Shown here piece after piece: positions 42,335 through 51,074 of a DNA stretch of 64,000 bases. The stretch covers positions 1-64,000 of the forward strand of contig NZ_FNCJ01000011.1 of NCBI RefSeq assembly GCF_900100735.1, given 5' to 3'. A program made the position numbers and the translations under genes. The stretch is from Paraburkholderia phenazinium (GTDB lineage: Bacteria > Pseudomonadota > Gammaproteobacteria > Burkholderiales > Burkholderiaceae). The notes under the pieces were generated by a model. The model was not told the DNA's origin. It made no database searches and saw only the letters and a list, made by a program, of their open reading frames with translations. Numbering within the stretch: the stretch's first letter is position 1; each line of letters starts with the position of its first letter.

Positions 42335-44422
42335 GTGATACTGATTGGAACGACAACTCGGATTACTCACGCGTCGCCGCACGGCGGGGTCGTATTTCGC
42401 TTTCTTCCAGACGATAGTGTGCGGAGCGTGCGCGTGAAGGCGGACTACGATGTTATTCGTGACGCCCCTGACATTGGTGACCGGCTCTCCGTACAGGGCG
42501 AGTTTGAGCGTGGTCACTATGGTCTTCAGCTCGTCGCGGCGGCGGTCCTTCCAGAACCGGCCAGCCCCGCATCCTTAGACACCCTCCTCAGCGGGAATCA
42601 CACCTTCGTCCATGTTCCGAACCCTATTAAGCGGCAGCTTTCGGCACGGCTTGGCTCGCAACTTCTGTCAACTCTCGAGAATGCTGATGTCGACAAGCTG
42701 ATTGCCTGCGGAGCCGAGTTTAGCGTCGCACATGACCTTGTCGCTGCGTGGACCGACTATTCAGCCACGATAGTGGCAAAACGCTTTCTGCTTGACCACG
42801 GCGTGAGTCAGGATACGGCGTCAATGGCAGCGCGGCTATGGGGCAACGACATTGTCGATGTCGTTCGTGAAAATCCTTACCGGCTGCTTGCTGTTGCGCC
42901 GTGGCACGAGGTAGACGCCGTAGCCACCAGCATGTTTCATTGCGCTCACGACGATAACCGACGCTACCTTGGCTTTGCCGCCTCCATATTTAATGAAGGA
43001 GCGTCACAAGGGAGAGCGGCCCTGTTCATGTCTGAGTTCGAGGAGCTTTTTGCGGAGCGCATTGGAGGCGATACAGACGTCAAGACCGCATTCTCCAGGT
43101 GCATCCAGGCGAAGCGCATGCGAATAGTGAAGACTGGTCGGGCCCAGTACATTCAGGGAGCGACGCTCGCAAAAGTCGAGACGCAGATTCAGTCTCATCT
43201 TCAGCGATTGCTCGCTTCCGAACCAAACCCAACTTGGCTCCTAAAGAAACGCCCTCGGCTCGATGTGGTCCCGGGTCTTTTCGATAGACTTGGCAGGTTT
43301 ATCCAAGAGAATCCGATTGTCCTAGTCAACATGCCTGGCGCGGCGGCGACGGCAATCGATGAGATAGTATCGGCAATAAATGGTGAGACTCTCATCATCT
43401 CGCCTACCCTAGCGTTTGCCTGCCCATCTTCTGGGGAAGTGCGTACGCATCGGCTTCGTGAATTTACCGACGGCGGGCCCCCTCCTGACGTCACAGGCAA
43501 AGTCGTCGTCGTTCTGGAGGCTTCGATGCTCGACCTGCTTACTGCGAAAAAACTCCTGCGAAATACTGCCGATGCAGCAAAGTTGGTGCTAGTTGGTGAC
43601 CGGAGAATGCTCCCTGCCTTTGGTCCGGGACACATCTTTCCCGGGCTTATGCAAAGCGATGCTATTCCGAGCATCGATACTACAAAGCGATTCAAGTCGT
43701 CATCTATTCCCACGCCGCTGGCGAGCCTTCCCGCGCTACTGCCGTCGGCCAATGCGTTGCATGCTATCGCGGAACTGGCCCAATATATGCCCGTTGACTC
43801 AACGCATAGGTTGACGTCCACCGTGCTTGCCCAGTATCGGGCCATCTTCGAAGAGAACCCATCGGAGGGCATCATCATTGCCTCGACTCGGGCACTCGCT
43901 ACGTTGCTAAATGACGCTCTGCATCAGGAGGTTGTCGACTATGCCGTGTCACAAGGTAGCCCCCACGCAACCATATCCCTGCAGAATAAACAAACGGCTA
44001 CGGTCGGCGACCAAGTCATATATATGTCGCGAGACTTCAGTCGGGGGTTGTTTCATGGAAGCCGAGGGTTGGTAACCGAAATTTTCCCGAACACTGGAAA
44101 GACGAAGTGCCGCAATTCAACGGCCGTAGCCAAGATTGAATTCGACACCGCCGGCTGGTTGGAGGTAAGCGCTCGCGATTGCCTATCGATGATGTTAGGC
44201 CACGCAGTTCAAGTTCATCATGCTTCGATGTCCCGGTGGCGAAAGGTCATCATTGCGGCTGCGCCAAGCCAGAACCTCAACAACTCCTGGCTGTGGCGAA
44301 GCGCGACTCGCGCGGTTGAACAGCTCGTCATCGTTGACCTAGCACACTCGTTGCGAGATGCGCTAACCAAGGAAGTCCGCGAAAGCTCGTACGTACCCTT
44401 ACTCGACTGGAGTCGACGATGA
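42335..44422 (+). CDS. RecD2-like ATPase/helicase homologue with lost Walker A (695 aa)
   Basis: The start is GTG 42335 after AGGAG. The N-terminal 75 residues form an OB-like domain, followed by helix-hairpin-helix segments ending NPYRLL, as in RecD2/TraA-type helicases. The motor domain keeps the order of superfamily-1 motifs. Its Walker A reads VNMPGAAATA (331-340) instead of GGPGTGKT, and Walker B reads VLEASM (Leu394-Glu395) instead of DEAS. Motif III-like LVLVGDRRMLPAFGPG is intact. ATP hydrolysis is therefore doubtful; it may bind DNA as a structural partner. Its stop overlaps the next start. Confidence 0.68.
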   Translation: MILIGTTTRITHASPHGGVVFRFLPDDSVRSVRVKADYDVIRDAPDIGDRLSVQGEFERGHYGLQLVAAAVLPEPASPASLDTLLSGNHTFVHVPNPIKRQLSARLGSQLLSTLENADVDKLIACGAEFSVAHDLVAAWTDYSATIVAKRFLLDHGVSQDTASMAARLWGNDIVDVVRENPYRLLAVAPWHEVDAVATSMFHCAHDDNRRYLGFAASIFNEGASQGRAALFMSEFEELFAERIGGDTDVKTAFSRCIQAKRMRIVKTGRAQYIQGATLAKVETQIQSHLQRLLASEPNPTWLLKKRPRLDVVPGLFDRLGRFIQENPIVLVNMPGAAATAIDEIVSAINGETLIISPTLAFACPSSGEVRTHRLREFTDGGPPPDVTGKVVVVLEASMLDLLTAKKLLRNTADAAKLVLVGDRRMLPAFGPGHIFPGLMQSDAIPSIDTTKRFKSSSIPTPLASLPALLPSANALHAIAELAQYMPVDSTHRLTSTVLAQYRAIFEENPSEGIIIASTRALATLLNDALHQEVVDYAVSQGSPHATISLQNKQTATVGDQVIYMSRDFSRGLFHGSRGLVTEIFPNTGKTKCRNSTAVAKIEFDTAGWLEVSARDCLSMMLGHAVQVHHASMSRWRKVIIAAAPSQNLNNSWLWRSATRAVEQLVIVDLAHSLRDALTKEVRESSYVPLLDWSRR

Positions 44423-45834
44423 GCAAGTATCTATACCCGGTTTCTGTGATGTGGATAGCTTGGTCGGAAAAATACCGGATTGCCGTGATTCGGGACCACC
44501 GTCGAAACATCATTGAACCGTTCTTGGAATACATTCTCGCAAAAGCGCGAGAAATGCGAGACACGAGAGCGGACCCTTCGGCTTTCCACTCGGGCATCGA
44601 GAATGTGGTGTACGCGCTCGTTCCCCTTGCACGCTTCCTCGCAACCCATCGGGAGCTGAAGTGGGACGAGCTCAACGATGAGCACTTGGTCAGCTTCCGC
44701 GACTGGCTGAAGGAGGAGACGCGGAAGAAGCCGAAGTCAAAAAACGAAGAGAGCGCGAAGCGGACGACAAATCAGCGCTTGCGTGTCATCTATGAATTTT
44801 TAACGTGGGCACAGGAAGATGCGCTTCTGATTGAGGGGGTGGTAGGGCCTTCTGAACGGTTCCCAGTCCGTTCGTCTCTTCCGCTCTTACGCCGTTCCAC
44901 ACATCGTTCATTCCGCTCCGCCAAAGAACGTTTCCCCAAACTGTACAAAGATGTTGGCTCGTCGTCGCGGACGAGCGATAGACAATATTGGGCGACCGAG
45001 ACCGACTTTGCTGAGCTGAGGGAATACTTCTGGGAGCACTGCGACGAAGATGCTGCGTCGAGGAACGACTTGTTGATGCGCGTGATAGATGCGACGGGAT
45101 TCCGAAGGGCCAGCGCGAACAGCCTTACAACGTACGTGTTCTCTGACGCAGTCATCGAAAAGGCCATCGACGAGGGCCTCACCCATATTTCCGTCGTGCC
45201 ACCAGAGCAAAAATTCGGCTACAACCGTGCGTTCCCCGTGTCGCTGAACCTCGCAATCGCAATCAATCGCTACATCAACACGGAACGGCGTCAGCTGCTT
45301 GCGAAGGCCGGGTGTTCCGAAACGGACAAGTCGATTCACCGGAATCGAATTTTCCTGTCTACATCGAACGCCACTCGCGGCTGGCCGCTTACTCATGGCG
45401 CCGTGTCTAAAATCTTTGGGAAAGCTTTCCGCGCAATTGGCCGAAAGGCGGGGGCGGCAACCCATTCGTTCCGGCGGAAATTCGCCGAACAACGCTGGGC
45501 TGAAGAAATTGAGTTCCGCATACGCGAAGGTCTTTCACTAGCGTATGAGGACATCGCGATGGCGGTGGCAGACGACCTTGGCCATGAGTCGATAGTTTCT
45601 CAAGATGCGTATCACCGCGTTCTGTCCAGAATTCGCAAAATGAGCGTCGAACAGCAGCTGCGTAATCAGGCCGCGGAACTGAACGACGAAATCGCACAGC
45701 TCCGTAGCGAGAATGCGGCTGTCCGCGCACTCCTTGGCCAGCTCATCTCCGGAAAATCGAATGTGAGAAATGCGTACGACCGAAAGCTTATCGAGCAAGC
45801 AACAGAGCTTATTCGGGAGACTTCGGACGCTTGA
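44419..45834 (+). CDS. tyrosine recombinase with intact active site (471 aa)
   Basis: All catalytic residues are present: Arg229 in ATGFRRASANSL, His349 and Arg352 in THSFRRKF, His389 in DDLGHES and Tyr398 in QDAYHR. An N-terminal SAM-like core-binding domain is at about 30-140. A C-terminal coiled coil (RNQAAELNDEIAQLRSENAA) follows the Tyr, unusual for simple integrases and perhaps the contact to the operon's coiled-coil proteins. It is the best candidate for the active integrase of the element. Its 3' end overlaps, on the other strand, the tail of a DUF482 remnant. Confidence 0.82.
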   Translation: MSKYLYPVSVMWIAWSEKYRIAVIRDHRRNIIEPFLEYILAKAREMRDTRADPSAFHSGIENVVYALVPLARFLATHRELKWDELNDEHLVSFRDWLKEETRKKPKSKNEESAKRTTNQRLRVIYEFLTWAQEDALLIEGVVGPSERFPVRSSLPLLRRSTHRSFRSAKERFPKLYKDVGSSSRTSDRQYWATETDFAELREYFWEHCDEDAASRNDLLMRVIDATGFRRASANSLTTYVFSDAVIEKAIDEGLTHISVVPPEQKFGYNRAFPVSLNLAIAINRYINTERRQLLAKAGCSETDKSIHRNRIFLSTSNATRGWPLTHGAVSKIFGKAFRAIGRKAGAATHSFRRKFAEQRWAEEIEFRIREGLSLAYEDIAMAVADDLGHESIVSQDAYHRVLSRIRKMSVEQQLRNQAAELNDEIAQLRSENAAVRALLGQLISGKSNVRNAYDRKLIEQATELIRETSDA

Positions 45835-45930
45835 ATGGCGTGTGCACCTCTAGCTCGCCAATCTGCGCATCCATCGCTTCGGTCTCATGGTCGAGGTACT
45901 CATTGATAACGCGACGGCTTACATCCGCGC
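45809..45930 (-). pseudogene. 3' remnant of a DUF482 acetyltransferase gene
   Basis: On the minus strand a frame ends INEYLDHETEAMDAQIGELE then VHTPFKRPKSPE-stop. It aligns with the C-terminus of the complete protein next door (ISEFLDRETAAMDEHIDELE then AHTPFKRRS). By my count about 60 of 80 bases match between the two tails. Only some 40 codons survive; sequence upstream is unrelated. It overlaps the end of the active-site-intact recombinase by 26 bp. Confidence 0.7.
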
Positions 45931-46151
45931 GAGGGGATGCGTCCAAGTTAGACGATGATTAGAAAGTTTTGCTGATGACGAAGTCCCGCATGTTCCATGT
46001 GGGATTCGCTGCATCTGTTCAAATCGATGGGTTGTCTGGGAAATCAACTATCAGACGACTTGGCTTCAAATCGCCATCCGAATTATGGAAGCTTTCTATG
46101 TGCGTGCGATGCTTGTTCCGCCTTCCGGTTGCGCCTAAATCCTTGGGAACA

Positions 46152-47285
46152 TTACGAGCGTCGCTTGAACGGTGTATGTGCTTCGAGTTCGTCAATGTGC
46201 TCATCCATCGCCGCCGTCTCTCGGTCCAGAAACTCACTGATGGCATGCGCAAACCTGCTATCTGCAATCCAGTGCGCCGACCAGGTCGCCGTAGGCAGCA
46301 ATCCACGTGACATCTTGTGCACACCCTGCGCTCCGCCCTCGAAGCTCGCCAGCCTATTCACGATGCAGTATTCGATACCCTGCATATAGCAAGTCTCAAA
46401 ATGCAGTCCCGATACGAACTCCTTCGTTCCCCAGTACCGGCCGTACATCGTGTTGCCGGCAACGATGTTCAACGCACAAGCGAGCCGCTTCCCGCCAACC
46501 TCTGCGATAACGAGCATGATTGCGTCGGGCATCGTCGCGTGAATCTGGTCGAAAAACTCCCGGGACAGATACGGAGGATTCCAGTGCTCGCGGTAAGTGT
46601 TCTCGTAACACTCGTAGAAAAAGTCAAGGGCGTCGGCATTGACATCGGCCCCATGCAGCCATCGAAAAGTGACACCGGCGTCGGCCACTCGACGGCGGTC
46701 TTGCTTCACCTTCTTCCGCTTGTCATGACTCATCTTCGACAGGAACTCGTCGAAACTCTCGTAGCCAAAATTCTCCCAGTGGAACTGGACTCCTTCCCTG
46801 AGCATGTAACCAGCGTCGGTCAGAGCCTGAAGGTCCGCCTCGTGGGGAAACAGAACATGGATTGAGGAGACGTTGAGCTGCTTGGCCAGTTCAACCGCAC
46901 CCCGTGCCAGCATCACACGGTCAGCATGGCTCGCAGCAAGTAGCCGCGGCCCCGTCACGGGCGAGAATGGCACCGCGGAGAGCAGCTTCGGGTAGTACCG
47001 CAGGCCATGACGCTGGAAGGCGTCTGCCCACGCATGGTCGAAGACATATTCGCCGCGGGAATGCGACTTCAGATATAGCGGCATGGCGCCAGCCAGCTCA
47101 TGCCCCCGTCGCATGAGGAGGTAGTATGGGCGCCAGCCGGTGGCCGCTGACGCGCATTCGGTATCGTGCATTGCTGACAGGAATTCGTGCTGCGCGAACG
47201 GATTCCCGTCGGCGAGCACGTTCCACTGGTCTGCGGGGACCTCCGAGATTGAGTCTACGACGTGAATTTCGACCTTACTGCTCAC
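46152..47285 (-). CDS. FemAB-like (DUF482) GNAT-fold acetyltransferase, complete
   Basis: This 377-residue protein of the family once called peptidoglycan-biosynthesis DUF482 has the N-terminal PFAQHEFLSAMHDTE motif, YLKSHSRGEYVFDHAWADAF, HKMSRGLLPTATWSAHW, and a GNAT-like core with KMSHDKRKKVKQDRR. It probably transfers an acyl group to an amine; its substrate is unknown. I start at GTG 47285, which follows AGGAG. It is the full-length relative of the broken gene at 36270 but in the opposite orientation, as though a replacement copy came with the accessory DNA. Confidence 0.82.
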   Translation of the reverse strand: MSSKVEIHVVDSISEVPADQWNVLADGNPFAQHEFLSAMHDTECASAATGWRPYYLLMRRGHELAGAMPLYLKSHSRGEYVFDHAWADAFQRHGLRYYPKLLSAVPFSPVTGPRLLAASHADRVMLARGAVELAKQLNVSSIHVLFPHEADLQALTDAGYMLREGVQFHWENFGYESFDEFLSKMSHDKRKKVKQDRRRVADAGVTFRWLHGADVNADALDFFYECYENTYREHWNPPYLSREFFDQIHATMPDAIMLVIAEVGGKRLACALNIVAGNTMYGRYWGTKEFVSGLHFETCYMQGIEYCIVNRLASFEGGAQGVHKMSRGLLPTATWSAHWIADSRFAHAISEFLDRETAAMDEHIDELEAHTPFKRRS

Positions 47286-47562
47286 CTGGCTTTGCTCCTG
47301 AACGACCTTCCCGCCTGCGCGGCGACAACCAGCATTGTCGCCGAAACTGAAAAAGTCTTCAGGGACCAACGCAAGTCAAGAAGAACAGCCGTCCTGGTCG
47401 ACAGGAATGCGGAAAGCGGCGCCCCCAAGCGCCCGAGCGGCCGCCGTCGTCACGGAATTTGCTTATTCACTATGTGGCTGAGTCGCGCGGCGAGGCCAGA
47501 TAGGTGCGCGCGGCAAGAGCATCCCTTCAGGCCGTGTTCGGGTATAGACGCGAGAGAGGTTG

Positions 47563-47796
47563 TTATCCGAAACTCGCCACGTGCTCCTCTAGCACCGCAC
47601 GTAGTACCATTGCGCTCCGCAGCGCCGCAACTCGCTGAACAGAATCTTCCTTGCCGGCATCGCCAAAATCACATACACCCTTTACCACGAGCGCCTTACA
47701 CGCGGTTGCCGCGAACGTTGCCGACACTGCCGGCTGTTCACATCGCACGTTCGCAACTGCAGCTATTCGAATCAATGTCGGCAAGATTTGGGTCAT
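47563..47796 (-). pseudogene. C-terminal remnant of a nucleoside-phosphorylase-fold protein
   Basis: The segment VVKGVCDFGDAGKEDSVQRV then AALRSAMVLRAVLEEHV matches the end of phosphorylase-superfamily domains (VKGVSDxxDxxKxDxxQxxAAxxSA). Many of these are fused to effector or defence proteins. The N-terminal two thirds are missing. It is probably a leftover of a deleted gene. Confidence 0.6.
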
Positions 47797-47864
47797 CGTA
47801 ACTGTCGCCTGGTGCCCGCGCTTGGGCGAGCCGCATTCCCCGCAGCTTGAGCCGACGGCTTCCG

Positions 47865-48083
47865 CTATTGCGAATCGAGATGGACCACATTCACGGCATT
47901 TCCAAAGACTTCTCGGACAATGGACGTTAGGTGGTCGTGGTGGCTGAGAAACACGACCTGCGTTTTTTCGGACAAGGTGGCCAGCGCTTCCAGTCCAGCT
48001 CGTGCGCGCTGGTCGTCGTAGTTAGCCTCGGCTTGTGCTTGCAGCTTCTTCAGTTTTGCCTGGATTTGTTCGAGTGTTGCCAC
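47865..48083 (-). pseudogene. chimeric scrap: H-NS head joined to SMC-type ATPase tail
   Basis: Beginning at GTG 48083, after an AGGAG site, the first 18 residues (ATLEQIQAKLKKLQAQAE) are the start of a Burkholderia H-NS-family protein. From about residue 20 the sequence changes to DDQRARAGLEALATLSEKTQ and VVFLSHHDHL, the Walker B/switch end of SMC/YhaN-like ATPases found in defence operons. The 72-residue frame is open, so a small protein could be made, but both parents are incomplete. It marks a deletion or recombination joint. Confidence 0.6.
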
Positions 48084-48116
48084 TGCGGTAGCTCCTACTG
48101 TTGTAAATAACCGCAC

Positions 48117-48480
48117 TATGCCATGCGCCGCTCGCGCAAGAAAACGTCCTGCGTTGTCTGTTACTCCTGCTGATTTCCAACGAGCTGAATTGGGTCCGTC
48201 CGAACGAGCTCCGCTGCAGCCAAGTCACCTGCGCGGCATCCAAAAACCTAGCAGCGCCCGTGCAGACAGGTAATATTGTCGATAGACGTTGGCTCCGCCG
48301 ACACGCGCGAGCGTCAGTTGCTCCGTATTCTGTTCGGCTTCGAAGATAAGCCATCAAGTACTTCGCTTCCCGATGATTTCTGAATGTCCGGTTGTATGAG
48401 GTAGCCTATGGAGGCAACCGCCATTGAGAGCCCATGCAATGGCAGCCTTAAACCGCAGTTGCCACCGGAGTGCCGAGATT
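48117..48480. other. intergenic, nothing recognised
   Basis: These 364 bases upstream of the chimeric scrap hold no credible gene, repeat or hairpin. The H-NS-derived promoter may lie at the left end. Confidence 0.35.
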
Positions 48481-49491
48481 CTACGCGACGCTACCCGTTG
48501 CTGCTGGGGCTTGCTTTATCGGTTCTAGTCGTTCGGCTACCCAGCTTGGGATGTTCGCTGCCAGCACAAACTCGCTGCCACTTGCAATTTCGATAATGTG
48601 CTTTTCGGTCAACGCGTTTCGCTCGTATACCCGCGGACTGACTTCAATCTCGCTGAGCCAGTCAGTGTTGATTCTCTTTGTTTGGCACCAAGCGACAAAG
48701 TCTCGGGGGCGGACCTTTTCAGGTCGCTTCTCGCGGCTGTTCCAAATTGTCAAAACTCGACGTACCTCGTGAAAGCGGTCCCACGAGCCATCAATAAACT
48801 GATTATCGAGACCCATCGCGCCGTCAGGCATTTCAACGCAGTCTAGTTGCGGTTGAATACCGCACACGAGCAGCGATGCCAGTAACGGCGTCCATGTCTC
48901 GAGCTCCAAGTACTTGCTCAGCGTGGTCTGCTTTTGAGCCTCATTGCTGAACCCTTCACCGACCAACTTTGCGGGGCGGCGTTGCTCTTGAAGCATCACC
49001 TGAGTGCTTATCAGCGTCCGGGCGTCGACCTGAATGTTTGTATCTCGTTGGCCGCTGCGGGTTTCCGTTCGCGCCAGCGCATCTTCGGCAGATTGCGCCC
49101 CCGTCGGAACAGCGTTGACCGTACTCTCGGCACCTGTGAAGTGGGGCTTGTTTATTGCCACCAGCGCGCGAGCCTCCGCACTGCGTTTCCAATCGACAAG
49201 CTTGTCGACAGGATATGCGGCGACATCTCGGTCAATCAACAACGCACAATTTCCACACAGCCAAATACCGTTGTTACTCGCGGCTCTTTCTTCTATCGAC
49301 ATCCCCGCGTCATAACGTGGGCCTCCGGCCGAAGCGGCAGCAATGTGCACCGCGACACCTGTAATCGCGGTCCCCCGTTCGCCGGTCTGTGGACCTACCG
49401 TAATGACGCTGCAGCCTGGATTTGAACACTTGTGCGCCACTCTTCTGGCGAGGTCTTCCACAGTCGCCTTTTTAAAATCGCTACGATGCAT
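48481..49491 (-). CDS. HNH-type nuclease-like protein, possible defence gene
   Basis: The N-terminal 110 residues carry an HNH/treble-clef pattern: HKCSNPGC, VAVHIAAASAGGPRYD with a candidate catalytic His, then NNGIWLCGNCALLID. This block is frequently found at the head of antiphage or stress proteins with varied C-terminal parts. The C-terminal 200 residues (about 135-336) are of no family I know and contain a Trp-rich segment. The gene is solitary. It could be an HNH endonuclease or a Zn-dependent sensor. Confidence 0.6.
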   Translation of the reverse strand: MHRSDFKKATVEDLARRVAHKCSNPGCSVITVGPQTGERGTAITGVAVHIAAASAGGPRYDAGMSIEERAASNNGIWLCGNCALLIDRDVAAYPVDKLVDWKRSAEARALVAINKPHFTGAESTVNAVPTGAQSAEDALARTETRSGQRDTNIQVDARTLISTQVMLQEQRRPAKLVGEGFSNEAQKQTTLSKYLELETWTPLLASLLVCGIQPQLDCVEMPDGAMGLDNQFIDGSWDRFHEVRRVLTIWNSREKRPEKVRPRDFVAWCQTKRINTDWLSEIEVSPRVYERNALTEKHIIEIASGSEFVLAANIPSWVAERLEPIKQAPAATGSVA

Positions 49492-49699
49492 GTCGTGCTG
49501 CTCGTCGGAAATGTCGGATTGTCAGGATGACAGATTACCAGACACTCAATCCGGGTTCTATTGAGCGCCGGTGTCCGTCAATTTCCGAGTTCTGGCCGGC
49601 GGGTCCTTCTCCAACCGGCCAACCGGCGGGGCGCAGTCATGCTAGCCGCTCATGTGGAAGCAATCGTATCCTCAGAGCCGGGTGGTTCGAAAGTTGGGC

Positions 49700-50761
49700 T
49701 CACAGCCTACGAACAAGCGTTTTAACCCAAGACATCGCGGTCTCAATAGCCCAGTCCGTTTGGACTTGCGTCAGGCCCGGCATAGGCTCTGAACCGGGCC
49801 CGTGTCCGAGCGAGTTTCTCACTTTCCGAAAATAGTCTCGCAGCAGCTCTCCCTCCCAGATGGCGAGGAACGAGCCGTTGCTTTTGCTGACAAGATTGTC
49901 AATGTACGCAGAGGCACCGCTTTCGTTGCCGCGCGTCCAACCCTTCAAATCGGACACAATTTTGATGGCACTCTCGAGCGCCTTCGAGGCAAATATGGCT
50001 GGGTCCTTGTCGTTGGAGTCACGTCGGTCGAGAGCTTCCGCCATGTCTATGCTGACATTCTTCCAAGTAGGGTCGGCAACGAGTTGCCAGAATGGAGCGG
50101 CGACTTCCCTTTCGATGACTTCGTCGGTCGCTACCTGAATGAACCCGTTGTGGTATGTCAGGAACGCCCCGGCTCGACGGAATCGTTCGTTGAGTTCGTC
50201 AACTTGCGACCGGAAAGAAGCGTTCAGCGATTCGTTCAAAGCTTTCATGCTGTCTTCAGGATTTCCCGGCACCCTCATGCCTCCTCGTCCTGCAGCCGAC
50301 CGAATTTTCGCTGTTAGCAGAGCTCGCGGCAATTCAACATTCGCTGCCGCGACCTCCTCTTCGCGAAGGCGCACAGCGAGCTCGATAAAGCTTATTCGCT
50401 CCTTGATGAAGCGGTCGACGTTGGCTAGATTGGATGGCGGCTGAGAGATAACGAACTGCTCACAGACATGGTCATAAGTGAAAAAGCCAGAAGTGGGCCA
50501 GTCTTGCCCCATAGGTCCCTTTTGCACAAATGAGTAGTAGCGCTGCGCCAATTCAGTGACACCATACTCATGCGCGAGCCGATTATGAATGAGCTCCCAC
50601 TTCGCTTCGTTTGCCTCGACCTTCTTCCCGTCGCGATTGAAGACCGGGTAAATCTCTTTCGCGAGACTGACTGTTTGATTCAAAAGGCGCCTCTCTGCTT
50701 CCGAGTAGGCCGACCAAATCGGGTATTTCAGATATCGATACGCAAAAATGTCAGTTAGCAT
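49700..50761 (-). CDS. AbiJ/HEPN-like abortive-infection protein
   Basis: I start at ATG 50761 (MLTDIFAYRYLKYPIWSAYS) because this matches the N-terminus of AbiJ-NTD4-type domains (TDIF-x-RY, AExRLLxQ); a longer frame reaches 50890. The N-terminal 90 residues fit that domain, and helical regions follow. Near the C-terminus RNSLGHGPG supplies the R-x4-H motif of HEPN ribonucleases. Such proteins cleave RNA or arrest growth upon phage infection. No antitoxin or partner is obvious. The assignment is from motif memory. Confidence 0.6.
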   Translation of the reverse strand: MLTDIFAYRYLKYPIWSAYSEAERRLLNQTVSLAKEIYPVFNRDGKKVEANEAKWELIHNRLAHEYGVTELAQRYYSFVQKGPMGQDWPTSGFFTYDHVCEQFVISQPPSNLANVDRFIKERISFIELAVRLREEEVAAANVELPRALLTAKIRSAAGRGGMRVPGNPEDSMKALNESLNASFRSQVDELNERFRRAGAFLTYHNGFIQVATDEVIEREVAAPFWQLVADPTWKNVSIDMAEALDRRDSNDKDPAIFASKALESAIKIVSDLKGWTRGNESGASAYIDNLVSKSNGSFLAIWEGELLRDYFRKVRNSLGHGPGSEPMPGLTQVQTDWAIETAMSWVKTLVRRL

Positions 50762-50954
50762 CGCAGTTGCCGATGAGAGTTGTTCGAAGCGACCGATTGA
50801 ACAGGCTTGAATCACTGCCGGGTGTGGCATGATTTTATGCCACACCCCGGTACCGCCACCGAAATTTTGGTATCTGCACGACTGTGACACCCTCGATGGT
50901 GGTCGTCTTTGAAATGTTCAGCGCTTCACGCTTGAAGGTTAAATTTTGTAGGGA

Positions 50955-51074
50955 TATTGCATAGACCGGAAAGGCAAAACTGAATCCCTCAGGTACTACC
51001 TCTGGGCGCCAGACATCTACGAGGTCATTGCGCTAAAGGGCAAACGGGGCGGGGCTTGTGATGCTCGCTTCTAA
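50955..51074 (+). other. short open segment, possible gene remnant
   Basis: A 39-codon frame ending in TAA has protein-like composition (DRKGKTESLRYYLWAPDIYE) but no start codon and a stop just before it. It may be the tail of a lost gene. Family unknown. The rest of 50762-51205 holds nothing recognisable. Confidence 0.25.

Larger units (their letters stand above)
36537..45834. mobile_element. multi-recombinase mobile element (boundaries uncertain)
   Basis: The left edge is the break in the DUF482 gene. The operon inside encodes three tyrosine-recombinase-like proteins plus three companions, and base composition is lower in G+C than the flanks. The right edge is placed after the last recombinase only provisionally, because 3' DUF482 sequence begins there; accessory DNA continues to the end of the window. 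No clear flanking direct repeats were found by eye. Confidence 0.6.

Noticed and set aside
45829..46242. The two similar 80-bp segments as attL/attR direct repeats
   Set aside because: They match at only about three quarters of positions and both are coding tails of diverged DUF482 genes, so they look paralogous rather than a recent site duplication.
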